Shown: positions 55,901 through 64,000 of the stretch, one piece after another
Layout: the number at the start of each line of letters is the position of its first letter
Numbering within the stretch: position 1 is the first letter of the stretch
Origin: Pisolithus tinctorius
Lineage: Eukaryota > Basidiomycota > Agaricomycetes > Boletales > Pisolithaceae
NCBI GenBank assembly: GCA_024663395.1
Contig: JANFAH010000004.1
Location: 2,728,001-2,792,000, forward strand
Direction: 5' to 3'
DNA length: 64,000 nucleotides
Notes under the pieces: model-generated
Database searches by the model: none
The model's input: only the letters and a program-made list of their open reading frames with translations
Told to the model about the DNA's origin: nothing
Translations under genes and position numbers: made by a program

Positions 55901-56697
55901 ATGGCATCACTGCTCCACCTCAAACTCCCTCTCCTTCATTGCCAGAACCTGTTGTTATCTCGCAGGAAGAGCCCAATGAAGCTTCCTGTCACACTTCCCT
56001 CCTGTTCTCCGAAGATACTGCGACTCCAGACTCTGAGGCTTTGCTGTCCATCTTTGATACTTCATACTGCGAGTCAGTTGTGTCTAACATTCGAGGGAGC
56101 AGTCAGGAGGTCCAGCCATCCCCAGATATACCCACCACACTTTCTCCTCTCGCCTCAGACATGTTTAATACTGGTGCCAACTCTCGCTTCCATCTGCCCA
56201 GCCCATTCATGCCCACTCCATCACCTCCTGCAGTTCTTTCCACTGTACCTGATGCTGTCATCAATGAGGTGCCAATTGCGATGCCTGTGCCATACAACAA
56301 TGTTGTCATGCATCGTACTTTTACTGGATGGGTTGCTCATTTACAGGATGCTATGGAGGATCAGTCAGATGAATCTTACACTCCAGGAGCTTCAGTTGTA
56401 GCAGGTGATGAAGATGAGGTAGATGAGAGTGCACCGCAGGAATCTGGCCTCCATATGCTTGCTAAGGCCATTGGTTTCGTCGCAGCCTCTGGACACCCTC
56501 CTCCCTTTGAAGCAATCTCATATCCAGATCACTTTCCTGCCTCCAGCTCTCCAGGTTCGACTTCAGGCCAGGAGTATGTCACCATCCAGGATGTTTGTGG
56601 CTCAGAAGAACCAGAGATACCATGCGATCCAAACAAATGTATTCATCCACTTACTCCTACCACCCACGATTTATTTCTTCAGATCTTTTGCGATTGA
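52912..56697 (+). CDS. Ty3/gypsy Gag-protease polyprotein (element 1)
   Basis: One open frame of 1261 residues starting 185 bp after the LTR. Residues about 30-260 form a retrotransposon gag capsid-like domain (ELFQGDHTHVRTFLDHYERL, AHYYAPNWANLKADLLKYFD). The CCHC knuckle CYGCGVEGHGLDNC is near 350. The retropepsin-like protease shows VTGVIDSGSTLNVVRSG near 640 and LLLGRPWALGNSV. Pro/Ser-rich linkers and a long C-terminal extension follow. The frame is intact, suggesting a young element. The frame overlaps the pol frame by 275 bp (56423-56697). Confidence 0.85.
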   Translation: MTSTTSTIYPPMPPTAPPAVAVPPARSVLTLPLLGMKSAPELFQGDHTHVRTFLDHYERLCAFHNVSTDQEMVESILQYCNARVREIIEGMAHYYAPNWANLKADLLKYFDADLSDERFFERHLKSFALESRLQPIMTLQDFRAYNRGFIRIGGWLKNKGRISVDEHNRYFWAGLSPVFRSLVESRLRLKDPNLDTSKPFAYEDVCQSAEEVLRHDRFDADDLDFLGPRAAPNAPQPQNSTSHRSDGRDDSVRPLLPAHEARRNLETLEREAPTARKQDEVETLIKSLSRMSLSDPDYSLLYYRAIKMDPDAAKVLRAPSLRPAPAPAPTAASAAPIATPPAQTRPARRTITCYGCGVEGHGLDNCEAVNDLVQKGSLARDENRRVIYPNGQRIYRNGEETILQAYERTLAAAQPANVVRFVVHEDVEEESSAEIYELEDEPLVAAVDRSTKIIKEKRKAVFDSVLVPPRSHGKEKENQMPKPSSSASIPAPQKAPLAPVFIPVDVHAPAFDGTRDDAIMEDDSVPKPSEQAPHSAEKPKKSKPAATTSLSSSLSQSASSKAIVDRILSTPLTVSVGEVIGTSRDVSQHLQELMRFKRQPLMQQPIKSVTAVDGTPPVASYLALTSSPLITINLSCNGRRVTGVIDSGSTLNVVRSGIAQSVIRMPIDMSQTVNMRDAKGGISTLKGLVQDVPLFCGAARTWTNLFVAPDTNAGFDLLLGRPWALGNSVSIVERESGTFVVFGADSERPLEMCVTEGQLGTVADTLMATLEPAQPQEGVDEGMMDVSAGTPHRVSPIIFAPPPSTSQSPPQSLCSTLLYPESTADGFDVTSAFPAFQPIPVHTFPPPSSPFPSEFVHRLLQELESTETNGLEHNHIIARIHQRIRSEERQSLVALLTSLTRRTPNLSPLYLDSNHALAGERGTDESGNYFQDFLMLHTRLIRQVPAPVDHYHEVDGSAYVRFYPHFIPEPSPTQQSETLPQEPPSDLDPPASPVLTNGITAPPQTPSPSLPEPVVISQEEPNEASCHTSLLFSEDTATPDSEALLSIFDTSYCESVVSNIRGSSQEVQPSPDIPTTLSPLASDMFNTGANSRFHLPSPFMPTPSPPAVLSTVPDAVINEVPIAMPVPYNNVVMHRTFTGWVAHLQDAMEDQSDESYTPGASVVAGDEDEVDESAPQESGLHMLAKAIGFVAASGHPPPFEAISYPDHFPASSSPGSTSGQEYVTIQDVCGSEEPEIPCDPNKCIHPLTPTTHDLFLQIFCD

Positions 56698-59449
56698 TTT
56701 GTGCGTTTCTTCTTGTACTTATAGTATTACTGACTCTTTGGCTGCTCACTTTGACCGAGAAGTCATTAAACTCCTAAATTCACAAAGATTTCCTCGCTTT
56801 TATACTCCTGTAACACCACTTACTATGCCTCCCTCAGTTTCGAAGTTTCAAAGCTCTTTTTATCTCGATTCTTCTTCCTCTTCTTCGTTATCTAATCTTT
56901 CAAAAACACCAGATCCGCCTTCTGTTCAGAAAACCGAAAAACAGCTTCACTTTTTCTATTCCTTATCCGATTTTCTTGATTTACTACACTTTAGACGAAA
57001 ACTTGTAACAGATACAGATGTCTTAGACTGCGAAATAAGCCGGTCGGTTTATGGAGCATACAAGCGCGTCAACCGTAAGGTCAAACCAGTGCCAGGAGTC
57101 TATCCAGAAGACACTCGAGTCCATCGTCGATTTCCAGAAGACCCCCTTGCATCACTAACACCACTTACTTGTCACCCTCCGACCTTTGTTCCCACGAGGA
57201 AGCTTACTCAAGAGCGCCTGGCTTCCATGAAGGTTAACGTTGATGGCTTTCTCTGGCCAGAAGAGGAAAAACTTTTTTCACATGTGATGAAGCTAAATGA
57301 ACGTGCCTTGGCGTTCAATGAATCTGAGAGAGGAAACTTCCACTCCGACTACTTTTCACCTTACATAATCCCTGTCCTACCACACGAACCATGGGAGTTC
57401 CGTAACATTCCAATTCCCCCTGGCATAAGAGAACATGTCATACAGCTTCTTTGGGAGAAGATCGCTGCCGGACTCTACCAACCGGCCCAGTCATCCTATC
57501 GCTCCAAGTGGTTCTGTGTCATGAAGAAGAATGGAAAGATCCGCATCGTCCACGATCTACAGCCTCTGAATAAGGTTACCATTCGGGACGCTGGTGTTCT
57601 GCCAATATTGGATGACTTTGTGGAGCCGTTTGCTGGTCGACAATGCTACACTGTCTTTGATCTGTTTTCAGGTTTTGATGCACGCCAACTCCACCCCAAT
57701 AGCCAAGATCTAACGTCCTTCATGACGCCTCTTGGCTTACTGCGCCATACTGCCATGCCTCAAGGCTACACCAACTCACCGTCGGAATTTCAGAATTGTA
57801 CAGCATTCATTCTACAGGATGAAATCCCTCACGTTGCGAACATTTTCATCGATGACTTGCCTATCAAGGGTCCTGCAACTCGTTATGAAGATGCCGATGG
57901 CAATGCCGAAACGTTACCTGAGAATCCCGGCATCCGTCGCTTCATTTGGGAACATGCTGTAGACGTGCATAGAGTAATGCATCGGTTTGCTCATGCTGGT
58001 GGAACATTCTCTGGCACGAAATCTCAGATCTGCCAGCCTCGTGTTGTCATTCTTGGCCAAGCATGCCATCCTCATGGTCGCTCTCCTGATGACAATAAGG
58101 TGAAGAAGGTCGTCAACTGGCCAACGCTCGCCACTCCCAAGGATGTTCACTCATTCCTAGGTCTCTGCGGTACTGTTCGCATCTGGATTGCAAACTATTC
58201 GCAGTTGGCTCGTCCACTCATTGATCTCTATTGCAAGAATACTCCGTTCGTCTGGGGTCAGGCCCAGCAAGATGCGTTCGATGCCTTGAAGCTTGCCGTC
58301 TCATCTGCTCCTGCCCTTCGCCCCATCGACTACTCATCTGACCTGCCAGTCGTTCTTTCTGTTGATACCAGTAACGTTGCCATTGGATTCATTCTGTCTC
58401 AGTATGACGATGAAGGTCGCAAACGTCCTGCTCGCTATGGATCGCTTCCCATCAACGAACGTGAATCTCGCTACAGTCAGCCTAAGCTCGAACTATACGG
58501 TCTTTTCAGAGCGCTTCGTCATTATCGTCTATATCTCTATGGCGTTCGTCACCTATGGGTAGAGGTTGATGCGAAGTACATCAAAGGTATGCTCAATGAT
58601 CCAGATCTTCAGCCTAATGCGACCATCAATCGCTGGATTGAGGGTGTCCTACTCTTCGACTTTAAGCTTGTTCACGTCCCTGCTATTCAACATCGAGCCC
58701 CAGATGCACTTTCTAGACGTCAGCCCACTGAAGAGGACTATGAAGAAGGCGAGGCTGATGCAGAAGAAGCTGATGGGTGGTTGGAGAGTATTCTTTTCGC
58801 AGATGCCCATCCCCTTCTGTACAATGTCATGACCCTCCCGTCCTTCCTTTCCAATGATACGTCCCAGGATGTCCTTTTACATAGAATCCTCCACTTCCTT
58901 CGAACAACAGAACTACCACCATTCCCTTCCAACACTGCTCGCAAGCGCTTCATTCGCAGATCCCTCCAGTTCTTCCTTCGTGGAGACCAGCTCTTTAAAC
59001 GTCGAGGTCCCCATCCTCCAGCTAAGGTCATCTTCGACCCAGATCTCCGTGCACAGATCCTCAGTCATGCTCATGAAGAACTTGGTCATCGTGGAGTCTT
59101 TGGAGTCTTTCAGACTGTCAGACAGCGCTTTTATTGGCCTCAGCTCTATCAAGATGTCACCCATCATGTCCATTCCTGCCATGAGTGCCAGGTCCGAAGT
59201 ACTCGTAAGGCAGAGGTTCCCATCACCATCTCCACTTCCCCTAGAATCTTCATGAAGGTTTATGTTGACGTCATGCTCATGCCCAAAGCTCGTGGATATT
59301 GCTATCTTGTTGCAGCTCGAGATGATCTTTCCCTCGCTGCAGAAGGTCGTGCTCTTCGACATGCTAATGCAGACAGTCTCGCTAAGTTCTTCTGGGAAGA
59401 GGTCTTCTGTCGTTATGGCGTTGTAGGAAAAGTCCAAGTAGCTGTATAA
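56423..59449 (+). CDS. Ty3/gypsy Pol polyprotein (RT, RNase H, integrase), truncated (element 1)
   Basis: Open frame of 1008 residues in the +1 frame relative to Gag. Recognisable sequence starts near 56750. Reverse transcriptase: WFCVMKKNGKIRIVHDLQPL, YTVFDLFSGFDARQL, MPQGYTNSPSEFQ, and IFIDDLPIKG (catalytic Asp pair). RNase H: VVLSVDTSNVAIGFIL. Integrase zinc module: HEELGHRGVFGVF with HSCHECQ, then the first catalytic Asp in YVDVMLMPKA. The frame ends at VGKVQVAV because element 2 is inserted at about 59443, before the second catalytic Asp. The rest of element 1 should lie beyond the right window edge. Confidence 0.88.
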   Translation: MRVHRRNLASICLLRPLVSSQPLDTLLPLKQSHIQITFLPPALQVRLQARSMSPSRMFVAQKNQRYHAIQTNVFIHLLLPPTIYFFRSFAIDLCVSSCTYSITDSLAAHFDREVIKLLNSQRFPRFYTPVTPLTMPPSVSKFQSSFYLDSSSSSSLSNLSKTPDPPSVQKTEKQLHFFYSLSDFLDLLHFRRKLVTDTDVLDCEISRSVYGAYKRVNRKVKPVPGVYPEDTRVHRRFPEDPLASLTPLTCHPPTFVPTRKLTQERLASMKVNVDGFLWPEEEKLFSHVMKLNERALAFNESERGNFHSDYFSPYIIPVLPHEPWEFRNIPIPPGIREHVIQLLWEKIAAGLYQPAQSSYRSKWFCVMKKNGKIRIVHDLQPLNKVTIRDAGVLPILDDFVEPFAGRQCYTVFDLFSGFDARQLHPNSQDLTSFMTPLGLLRHTAMPQGYTNSPSEFQNCTAFILQDEIPHVANIFIDDLPIKGPATRYEDADGNAETLPENPGIRRFIWEHAVDVHRVMHRFAHAGGTFSGTKSQICQPRVVILGQACHPHGRSPDDNKVKKVVNWPTLATPKDVHSFLGLCGTVRIWIANYSQLARPLIDLYCKNTPFVWGQAQQDAFDALKLAVSSAPALRPIDYSSDLPVVLSVDTSNVAIGFILSQYDDEGRKRPARYGSLPINERESRYSQPKLELYGLFRALRHYRLYLYGVRHLWVEVDAKYIKGMLNDPDLQPNATINRWIEGVLLFDFKLVHVPAIQHRAPDALSRRQPTEEDYEEGEADAEEADGWLESILFADAHPLLYNVMTLPSFLSNDTSQDVLLHRILHFLRTTELPPFPSNTARKRFIRRSLQFFLRGDQLFKRRGPHPPAKVIFDPDLRAQILSHAHEELGHRGVFGVFQTVRQRFYWPQLYQDVTHHVHSCHECQVRSTRKAEVPITISTSPRIFMKVYVDVMLMPKARGYCYLVAARDDLSLAAEGRALRHANADSLAKFFWEEVFCRYGVVGKVQVAV

Positions 59450-60093
59450 CACGAGCTAGATGGCTTAGATAACAACAATAAAAAATGAAGGGAACGAATT
59501 GTTCGTCCCAAGGGATCCTGGACTGTCGGGACTAGAAGGAGAGACCCAGCGCTTTGTAGCGGTAGTGTTTCGTGACGTGCGCGGCGTGGTCCGCGGAGTA
59601 GTACTGGCGATGCGAGCGGTGCGAGCGGTATACATAGTTCGTGCGCGGTGGAATGCGAGATGTGCGGTGTAGACAAAGTGGAAAAGAAACTCGTGGTGAC
59701 CTCCCGAGTGCCAAAAGGTATCATTCTGTACCTAAGTACAGGGTTTTATAGTCCGGACAAACCCAGAACCTAAGTAAGACAGGGTACAGTAAAGGAAAGC
59801 CACGCGACAGCGCGTACACAGAAGACAGGCCAAACTGAGGCCGAGGGTATACTACAAGCACTAAAGGAATAGAGACCGTGATAAGAGAAGGAGTCCGAGG
59901 AAAAACAACAACCGGAGCACAGCGGCCGTGGGTATAGCATTGCGCGAGAGGGAGCGAGGGCGCGGGAAGGTAGCGTGTGAACAATGGTGAACGCGAGAGG
60001 GGAGCGGACGTAACAGTAGTCACGGAACGGTTAATGATAGGGGCTTACGCGTCCAGGGAATGCGGATTCCTCACACCTGCGGGGGACTTAGAT

Positions 60094-60113
60094 GCTGACC
60101 GTCCCCGGTCAGC
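60094..60113. repeat. Stem-loop A in element 2
   Basis: GCTGACCG and CGGTCAGC form an 8-bp stem around TCCC, preceded by CCTGCGGGGGACTT. A second version lies at 62215-62232 with a compensated base pair. Confidence 0.7.
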
Positions 60114-60385
60114 CACGTGGCGTGGAGGACATAAATAGCTTGCCGCGTGGTGATGGCAACGGTGTGGTGCCGAGGGTTCGAGAACACCGGATGATTCCGC
60201 GTGGAAGCGAAGGAAGCATAGAGCCGAGGGACGCGAGAAGGCTGTTGAATACCGTGTATAGGCGTCCGGACCGATGACATAAGCGCCTCATGGCCGCTAA
60301 GTATATAATTGTTAGTGCGCGGCTCAAACCTTCGCATCGATTTGATTCTTTTCTCCCATCTTCAACCCCTTCAATCGCTCTCATC

Positions 60386-61493
60386 ATGTCTGCTGGCCGT
60401 GCCCCTCGTCTCTCCCAGCTCGTACGCGCAGCCACCCCCGACCCGATCAAAGCAGAGAAGACCTCGCTGAGGGAGAAGTTTGTTGCCGCCTCCGTGGCTC
60501 TGGTCGCTGAGGCCAAGTGCCTCCCGGATGACAAGGAGGAATTGTGGGAGGAGAAGGTGATGTGGATGCGCAGATGGGAGCAGAGGACAGTAAGTGTCCA
60601 ACGCCTTTGAGGCTCACAGTAATGACTGTTTTCCAGGGAGAAGTGTTCCCCCTCGTCGAGCGCGGGCGAGCGTTGGGAATCGACACCAAAATAGACGCGG
60701 CGGATGGTCCCGCGGTAGCGGAGGCCGACGAGGCCTATGAGAGGTGGGTGTCCGAGGAGATCGCATGGGGGAGAGCCGACGAGGACGTGCGGATGGAAGA
60801 GGCGGTCGCGCAGGCTGTCGTCGAGCAAGGTACCAGTGCCGAGGTGCCGGCGACGACAGAGAAAATGTCGCATGTCGAAGTGGTGTCCCGTCCGGTTCGG
60901 AAGGTAAGTGCGGAATCTGGACGGTGCGGTAGCGGCTAACACTGAAGTCCTAAGCGATCGCGGCAAACGGTGGTAGAGAGCGAAGACGAGGACGAGTCGA
61001 AGATCGACGTCCCACCCGGTTTGATTCTCCACAAGGTGCCCTGCGCGCGTTGTCTGGTCAGGAACGCCGCGTGCACGGGTCCCGCCGGCCGCACATGCAA
61101 TGGCTGTGCGCGGATGAAGCAAAGGTGCGAGAAGTCGACGAAGGCTGTGGGGAAGAGAGCGCAGGCGGGGACATCGGTCGGTAAGTAGTGTCTTCATCTC
61201 GGGAGGTGCGGAACTAATGGTCCGCAGCTCAAGCTTCGAAGACCGCGAAGGCCGGCCCTTCCAAGAGGACCGTTGACGACGACGACGATGAGGTGGAAGT
61301 GGTCGAGAGCCACACGCGCGCGAAGGGGAAGGCGCCTGTGCACAGTCGGCTCGATGCCAAGGTCGCAGCAGACCTCTCGCAATCGCTGAGGCTGCTGCGA
61401 GCCGAAGCCGCGGAGTCGCAGGCAGCATACCTTCGCCTGCAGGTGCGCGTCGATCAGCTTGCCGAAGCTCTGGAGAAGATTGGGGTGGAATAG
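60386..61493 (+). CDS. Zn2Cys6-like / coiled-coil protein encoded antisense inside the gypsy element
   Basis: Four exons, 60386-60589, 60637-60903, 60955-61180 and 61228-61493, join in frame to 320 residues, with introns starting GTAAGT and of 47-51 bp. The N-terminus (MSAGRAPRLSQLVRA) leads into a helical segment (LREKFVAASVALVAEAK, WEEKVMWMRRWEQR). The middle has a Cys cluster CARCLVRNAACTGPAGRTC followed by NGCARMKQRC, resembling the fungal Zn2Cys6 DNA-binding fold with six Cys. The C-terminal 60 residues are a leucine-zipper-like coiled coil (LRLLRAEAAESQAAYLRLQ, VDQLAEALEKI). The layout suggests a dimeric DNA-binding protein. It runs opposite to the element's gag-pol; in function it could regulate the element or its host. 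Frame intact. Confidence 0.75.
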
Positions 61494-62214
61494 GAACGTT
61501 TGTAGTTAGTCCAGATCCATTGTACTGTCTCATCCGCATGTCAGCGCATATCGCGCTAAATACACCGCTTTTCTTGCTTCTGCGCGAAGTTGCGAACGAC
61601 TCAAAATGCTTGAAGATGTTCCGCGGGACAGTGCGGCCGCAGTAAGATATGATGCGCGGGGTACCGCCCAACTTGTCTTCTTTGTGCGGCTTTCGACTTC
61701 TCTCAACGGTAAGTCCTTGTGAAACGATCTTGATGGTAGGATGTGACAGAACGACGGAGAGAGAGCGAAGGGACTGTTTATCGAGTAACTGTGACGGTCT
61801 TTGGGTATTAATTGTAAGGAAGCGGAAGGAGAATCGAAAGAAAAATAGATCAAGTGGCGCACGCTGACTGCACGATCGAAGAAGAAATGCTCGGAGTCGT
61901 TGCGAGTATCTGCGGTATAGAGCGGCCGAGGACGGCATCAGCGAGACTAGTAAGAGAGATAGGAGAGACGTTGTTTTGGCTATATACTTATTCGGTGTTT
62001 TGTTATTTTTCTGGACGGTTTTGGACTTTTTGTAAGCGGTTTTTATGTTTTTTGAGCGAGGACTAGCTATCAGTAGAATCACCGGACGAAACCCAGGGTG
62101 GAATAGAGGTCTCCGGACGAAACCCGGGGTAAAACAGATAAAGGGAAACGAACTATGTCTGATATCGGGCGGATCAAGTGGTATGCTGGTCACCCCTGCG
62201 GGGGACTTTGAACA

Positions 62215-62232
62215 CTGACTGTCCCCAGTCAG
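62215..62232. repeat. Stem-loop B in element 2
   Basis: CTGACTG and CAGTCAG form a 7-bp stem around TCCC, preceded by CCCTGCGGGGGACTTTGA. Compared with stem-loop A one C-G pair is replaced by T-A, keeping the stem. Confidence 0.7.
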
Positions 62233-62373
62233 CATGGGAGAAGGAACGAGCGTAGTAGGAGAAGCCGCGGGGAGGTGGGCGAGGCCGCGGAAAGAGGTAT
62301 GGGTATCGTGGGAGAAGAGGGTATGGAGGAACATCGCGATGGACAAACTGTGGATACTGGGAAGGATGGATAG

Positions 62374-64000
62374 TCAGCTGTCTGCGGAAAAAGCCTCCAC
62401 ATCATCATCAGTGGGGTCATCCTCAGCCTCTTCAAGAAGGTGGTCTAGTTCTTCATCATCTAACCCAGTAATGCGAGTTACGGTTGCGCGGGTCTGAGAC
62501 CGTGGGTGGTAGGGAAGTAAGCGGAATGCAGCGAAGCGGAGTTTGGAGATGGAGCCATCCAGCTCGGCCAGTAGGTACGAGCCGCCAGTGGTCTGACGAA
62601 GGACGACCATGGGACCGGTGTACCGCGGCTTTGTCTTCCGGTTCAGCTCTTTCTCTATGCGGGAGTTGCGAACAAGCACGAGGGCGCTGGGAGCGAAGTC
62701 ATGGTCTTTAATGCGATGCTGAAAGGCGGCTTCGAACTGCTGGATGGACTGGAACCGTGCACGGAGGACGTTGCCGCGGACCTGGTCCAAGTCATCCTGA
62801 CGCTTCTGCAACTGGCGTGCTCGCCAAGCTATCAGTTCTGTGGTAGTCAGCGGTGTCGCATCATCGCGGGATAGGGGTAAGAGGAAGGTAGCTTCAACGA
62901 GGTCAAATGGGAACAGCGGTTCGACACCATGTACCATGAAATAAGGGGACAGACCCGTGGATTTCAGAATGGTGACCCGCTTGGCCCAGAAGACGGAGTG
63001 TGCAACGGTGTGCCAGCGGCGATCATCGTTCTCGCAGCTCTTCATGATAGCCTCGCGAACATCATAGTGGCGGCGCTCTACAATGCCGTTAGCCTGAGAG
63101 TTGTAAGGAGAGATACGGATGTGACGGATATGATATTGCACGGCTAGGGCATCTAAAGCTTGGACGAATGCGGGACCGTTGTCGGTGACAATCTCGGTGA
63201 GCGGACCCCAGCGGCATAGGATATCCTCGAAGATGAAGGACGCGAGCGCGGTACTATTTTCCGCGCGCAACATGCGCCATTTGGGATATGAGGTGAGCGC
63301 GCAACGAGCCTGTACTATGTAGCGGTAGCCGCCGGCTTTGGGCATCAGCATCGTGTCAATGTGAGCTTTATGAAACAGGCCCCCTATCATGGGCACAGTG
63401 GGGGGAATATGAAGCTTCTGCGTCTGGCGGATCTGGCACTCATGACAAGTGCGGACATACCACTTCACATCCTCGACAAGAAGAGGCCACCAGAAGCGAA
63501 GGAGAAGGCGCGTGCAGACCGTGAAGACTCCCTTGTGTCCGAGGTCGTCATGCGCTTCTTTGATGAGACAATACCGCTTGGATTCGTCGACGACTAGCTG
63601 GTGCCATCCGTGCGGTTCTCTACGCCATAGATTTCCATCTAGGAGGAAGAAGCGGCTAGCCGAGTTGAAGAAAGATGAGTACTGCGCATCAGTAAGGTCA
63701 GGAGGTCGCTCACGGGTCGCGAGGAATGTGTGGATCATTCCTATCTTTGCTTCGCGTGCCCGAGCTTTCGCAGACCGCGGAATGGCAGGGTCGTCTGTGG
63801 TATCGGAAGGGTTATTAGCATCAGCAGTCGCAGAGAATGCGAGATAGAAGGATGCAGGCGGCGGGAGGCTCGCCCGATGGTAAGCGGGTGGCGGTAGGGA
63901 ATGGCGATCTTGACTAGAAAGTGACATAGGAGGTGGGCGGTCATTGACAACCTGTGTAGAGAAAGAGTAAAAACGGTCCAGCCAATCCTTGTGGTCGTCA
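62374..64000 (-). CDS. Ty3/gypsy Pol, integrase part (element 2), 5' end outside window
   Basis: Open frame from the right edge to the stop at 62374 (542 codons in the window). The edge reads DDHKDWLDRFYSFSTQ, so RNase H and RT lie to the right. Integrase zinc module: HDDLGHKGVFTV with RTCHECQ. Catalytic triad: Asp in HIDTMLMPKAGGY, Asp in IVTDNGPAF, Glu in GIVERRHYDV. A GPY/F-like module follows (PRYTGPMVVLRQTTGGSYLL). An acidic C-terminus ends in DDDVEAFSADS. The frame is intact, including all three catalytic residues, so this is likely the youngest insertion here. Confidence 0.9.
   Translation of the reverse strand, partial: DDHKDWLDRFYSFSTQVVNDRPPPMSLSSQDRHSLPPPAYHRASLPPPASFYLAFSATADANNPSDTTDDPAIPRSAKARAREAKIGMIHTFLATRERPPDLTDAQYSSFFNSASRFFLLDGNLWRREPHGWHQLVVDESKRYCLIKEAHDDLGHKGVFTVCTRLLLRFWWPLLVEDVKWYVRTCHECQIRQTQKLHIPPTVPMIGGLFHKAHIDTMLMPKAGGYRYIVQARCALTSYPKWRMLRAENSTALASFIFEDILCRWGPLTEIVTDNGPAFVQALDALAVQYHIRHIRISPYNSQANGIVERRHYDVREAIMKSCENDDRRWHTVAHSVFWAKRVTILKSTGLSPYFMVHGVEPLFPFDLVEATFLLPLSRDDATPLTTTELIAWRARQLQKRQDDLDQVRGNVLRARFQSIQQFEAAFQHRIKDHDFAPSALVLVRNSRIEKELNRKTKPRYTGPMVVLRQTTGGSYLLAELDGSISKLRFAAFRLLPYHPRSQTRATVTRITGLDDEELDHLLEEAEDDPTDDDVEAFSADS

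Larger units (their letters stand above)
59443..64000 (-). mobile_element. Ty3/gypsy element 2, inserted in element 1, partial
   Basis: Element in minus orientation, starting with TGTATAACAC at 59443 directly inside the integrase frame of element 1, and running off the right edge. From left to right: LTR and non-coding region (59443 to about 60300, with CTATAAAA on the minus strand near 59745), an antisense spliced gene (60386-61493), non-coding DNA, then the integrase end of Pol. The inner LTR border was not resolved. Confidence 0.75.

Noticed and set aside
60109..62346. 745-codon open frame on the minus strand
   Set aside because: It is antisense to the four-exon Zn2Cys6-like gene and GC-rich non-coding DNA; the translation is low-complexity (Arg/Ser/Leu/Pro-rich) with no motif, while the plus strand has clean splice sites.

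Overview
The window reads as nuclear DNA of a filamentous basidiomycete, most likely an Agaricomycete. Genes are cut by many introns of about 48-60 bp. Lineage-typical families are present: a DUF6534-type membrane protein, DUF6589, RecQ-like helicase remnants and coiled-coil P-loop GTPases. Repeats belong to eukaryotic classes (Tad1-like LINE, Ty3/gypsy, PIF/Harbinger, TA-flanked TIR elements). No tRNA, rRNA or CRISPR array was found. Gene models were built by hand from splice signals and frame continuity; family names rest on motif recognition, not on a search.

Layout. 1-15.2 kb is mostly genic: a partial Barentsz/CASC3 exon-junction protein (minus, runs off the left edge), a seven-exon epoxide hydrolase (plus), a four-TM protein (plus), two intact IRG-like GTPases (minus) with a broken third copy between them, and an extremely intron-dense DUF6534-type gene (minus). 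15.9-35 kb is repeat-rich: a dead RecQ-like helicase, an intact chimeric gene joining a secreted/TM receptor-like protein to DUF6589, a truncated TMEM135-like copy, a 6.5-kb LINE, the other half of a DUF6589 gene and a palindrome with 0.6-kb arms. 35-43.5 kb holds a complete ten-exon TMEM135-like gene and two more copies of the receptor-like gene. The pair TMEM135-like plus receptor-like is a segmental duplication present three times, once inverted, plus a small fragment. 44.5-51 kb carries a PIF/Harbinger element (Myb/SANT-like partner and DDE transposase) and other lineage-restricted genes. 51-64 kb is two nested Ty3/gypsy elements; the inner one carries an antisense spliced gene for a Zn2Cys6-like/coiled-coil protein.

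Themes. (1) Premature stops in the LINE, Harbinger, DUF6589 and RecQ-like genes are, in the 14 cases I could place in frame, all TGA and mostly explicable as CGA to TGA. This fits CpG methylation and deamination of repeats, while the gypsy ORFs are still open. (2) Mobile-element ends have rewired a host gene: a 39-bp terminal repeat is translated inside the receptor-DUF6589 chimera. (3) The three duplicated units let one read insertion sites directly, for example an empty site for the LINE.
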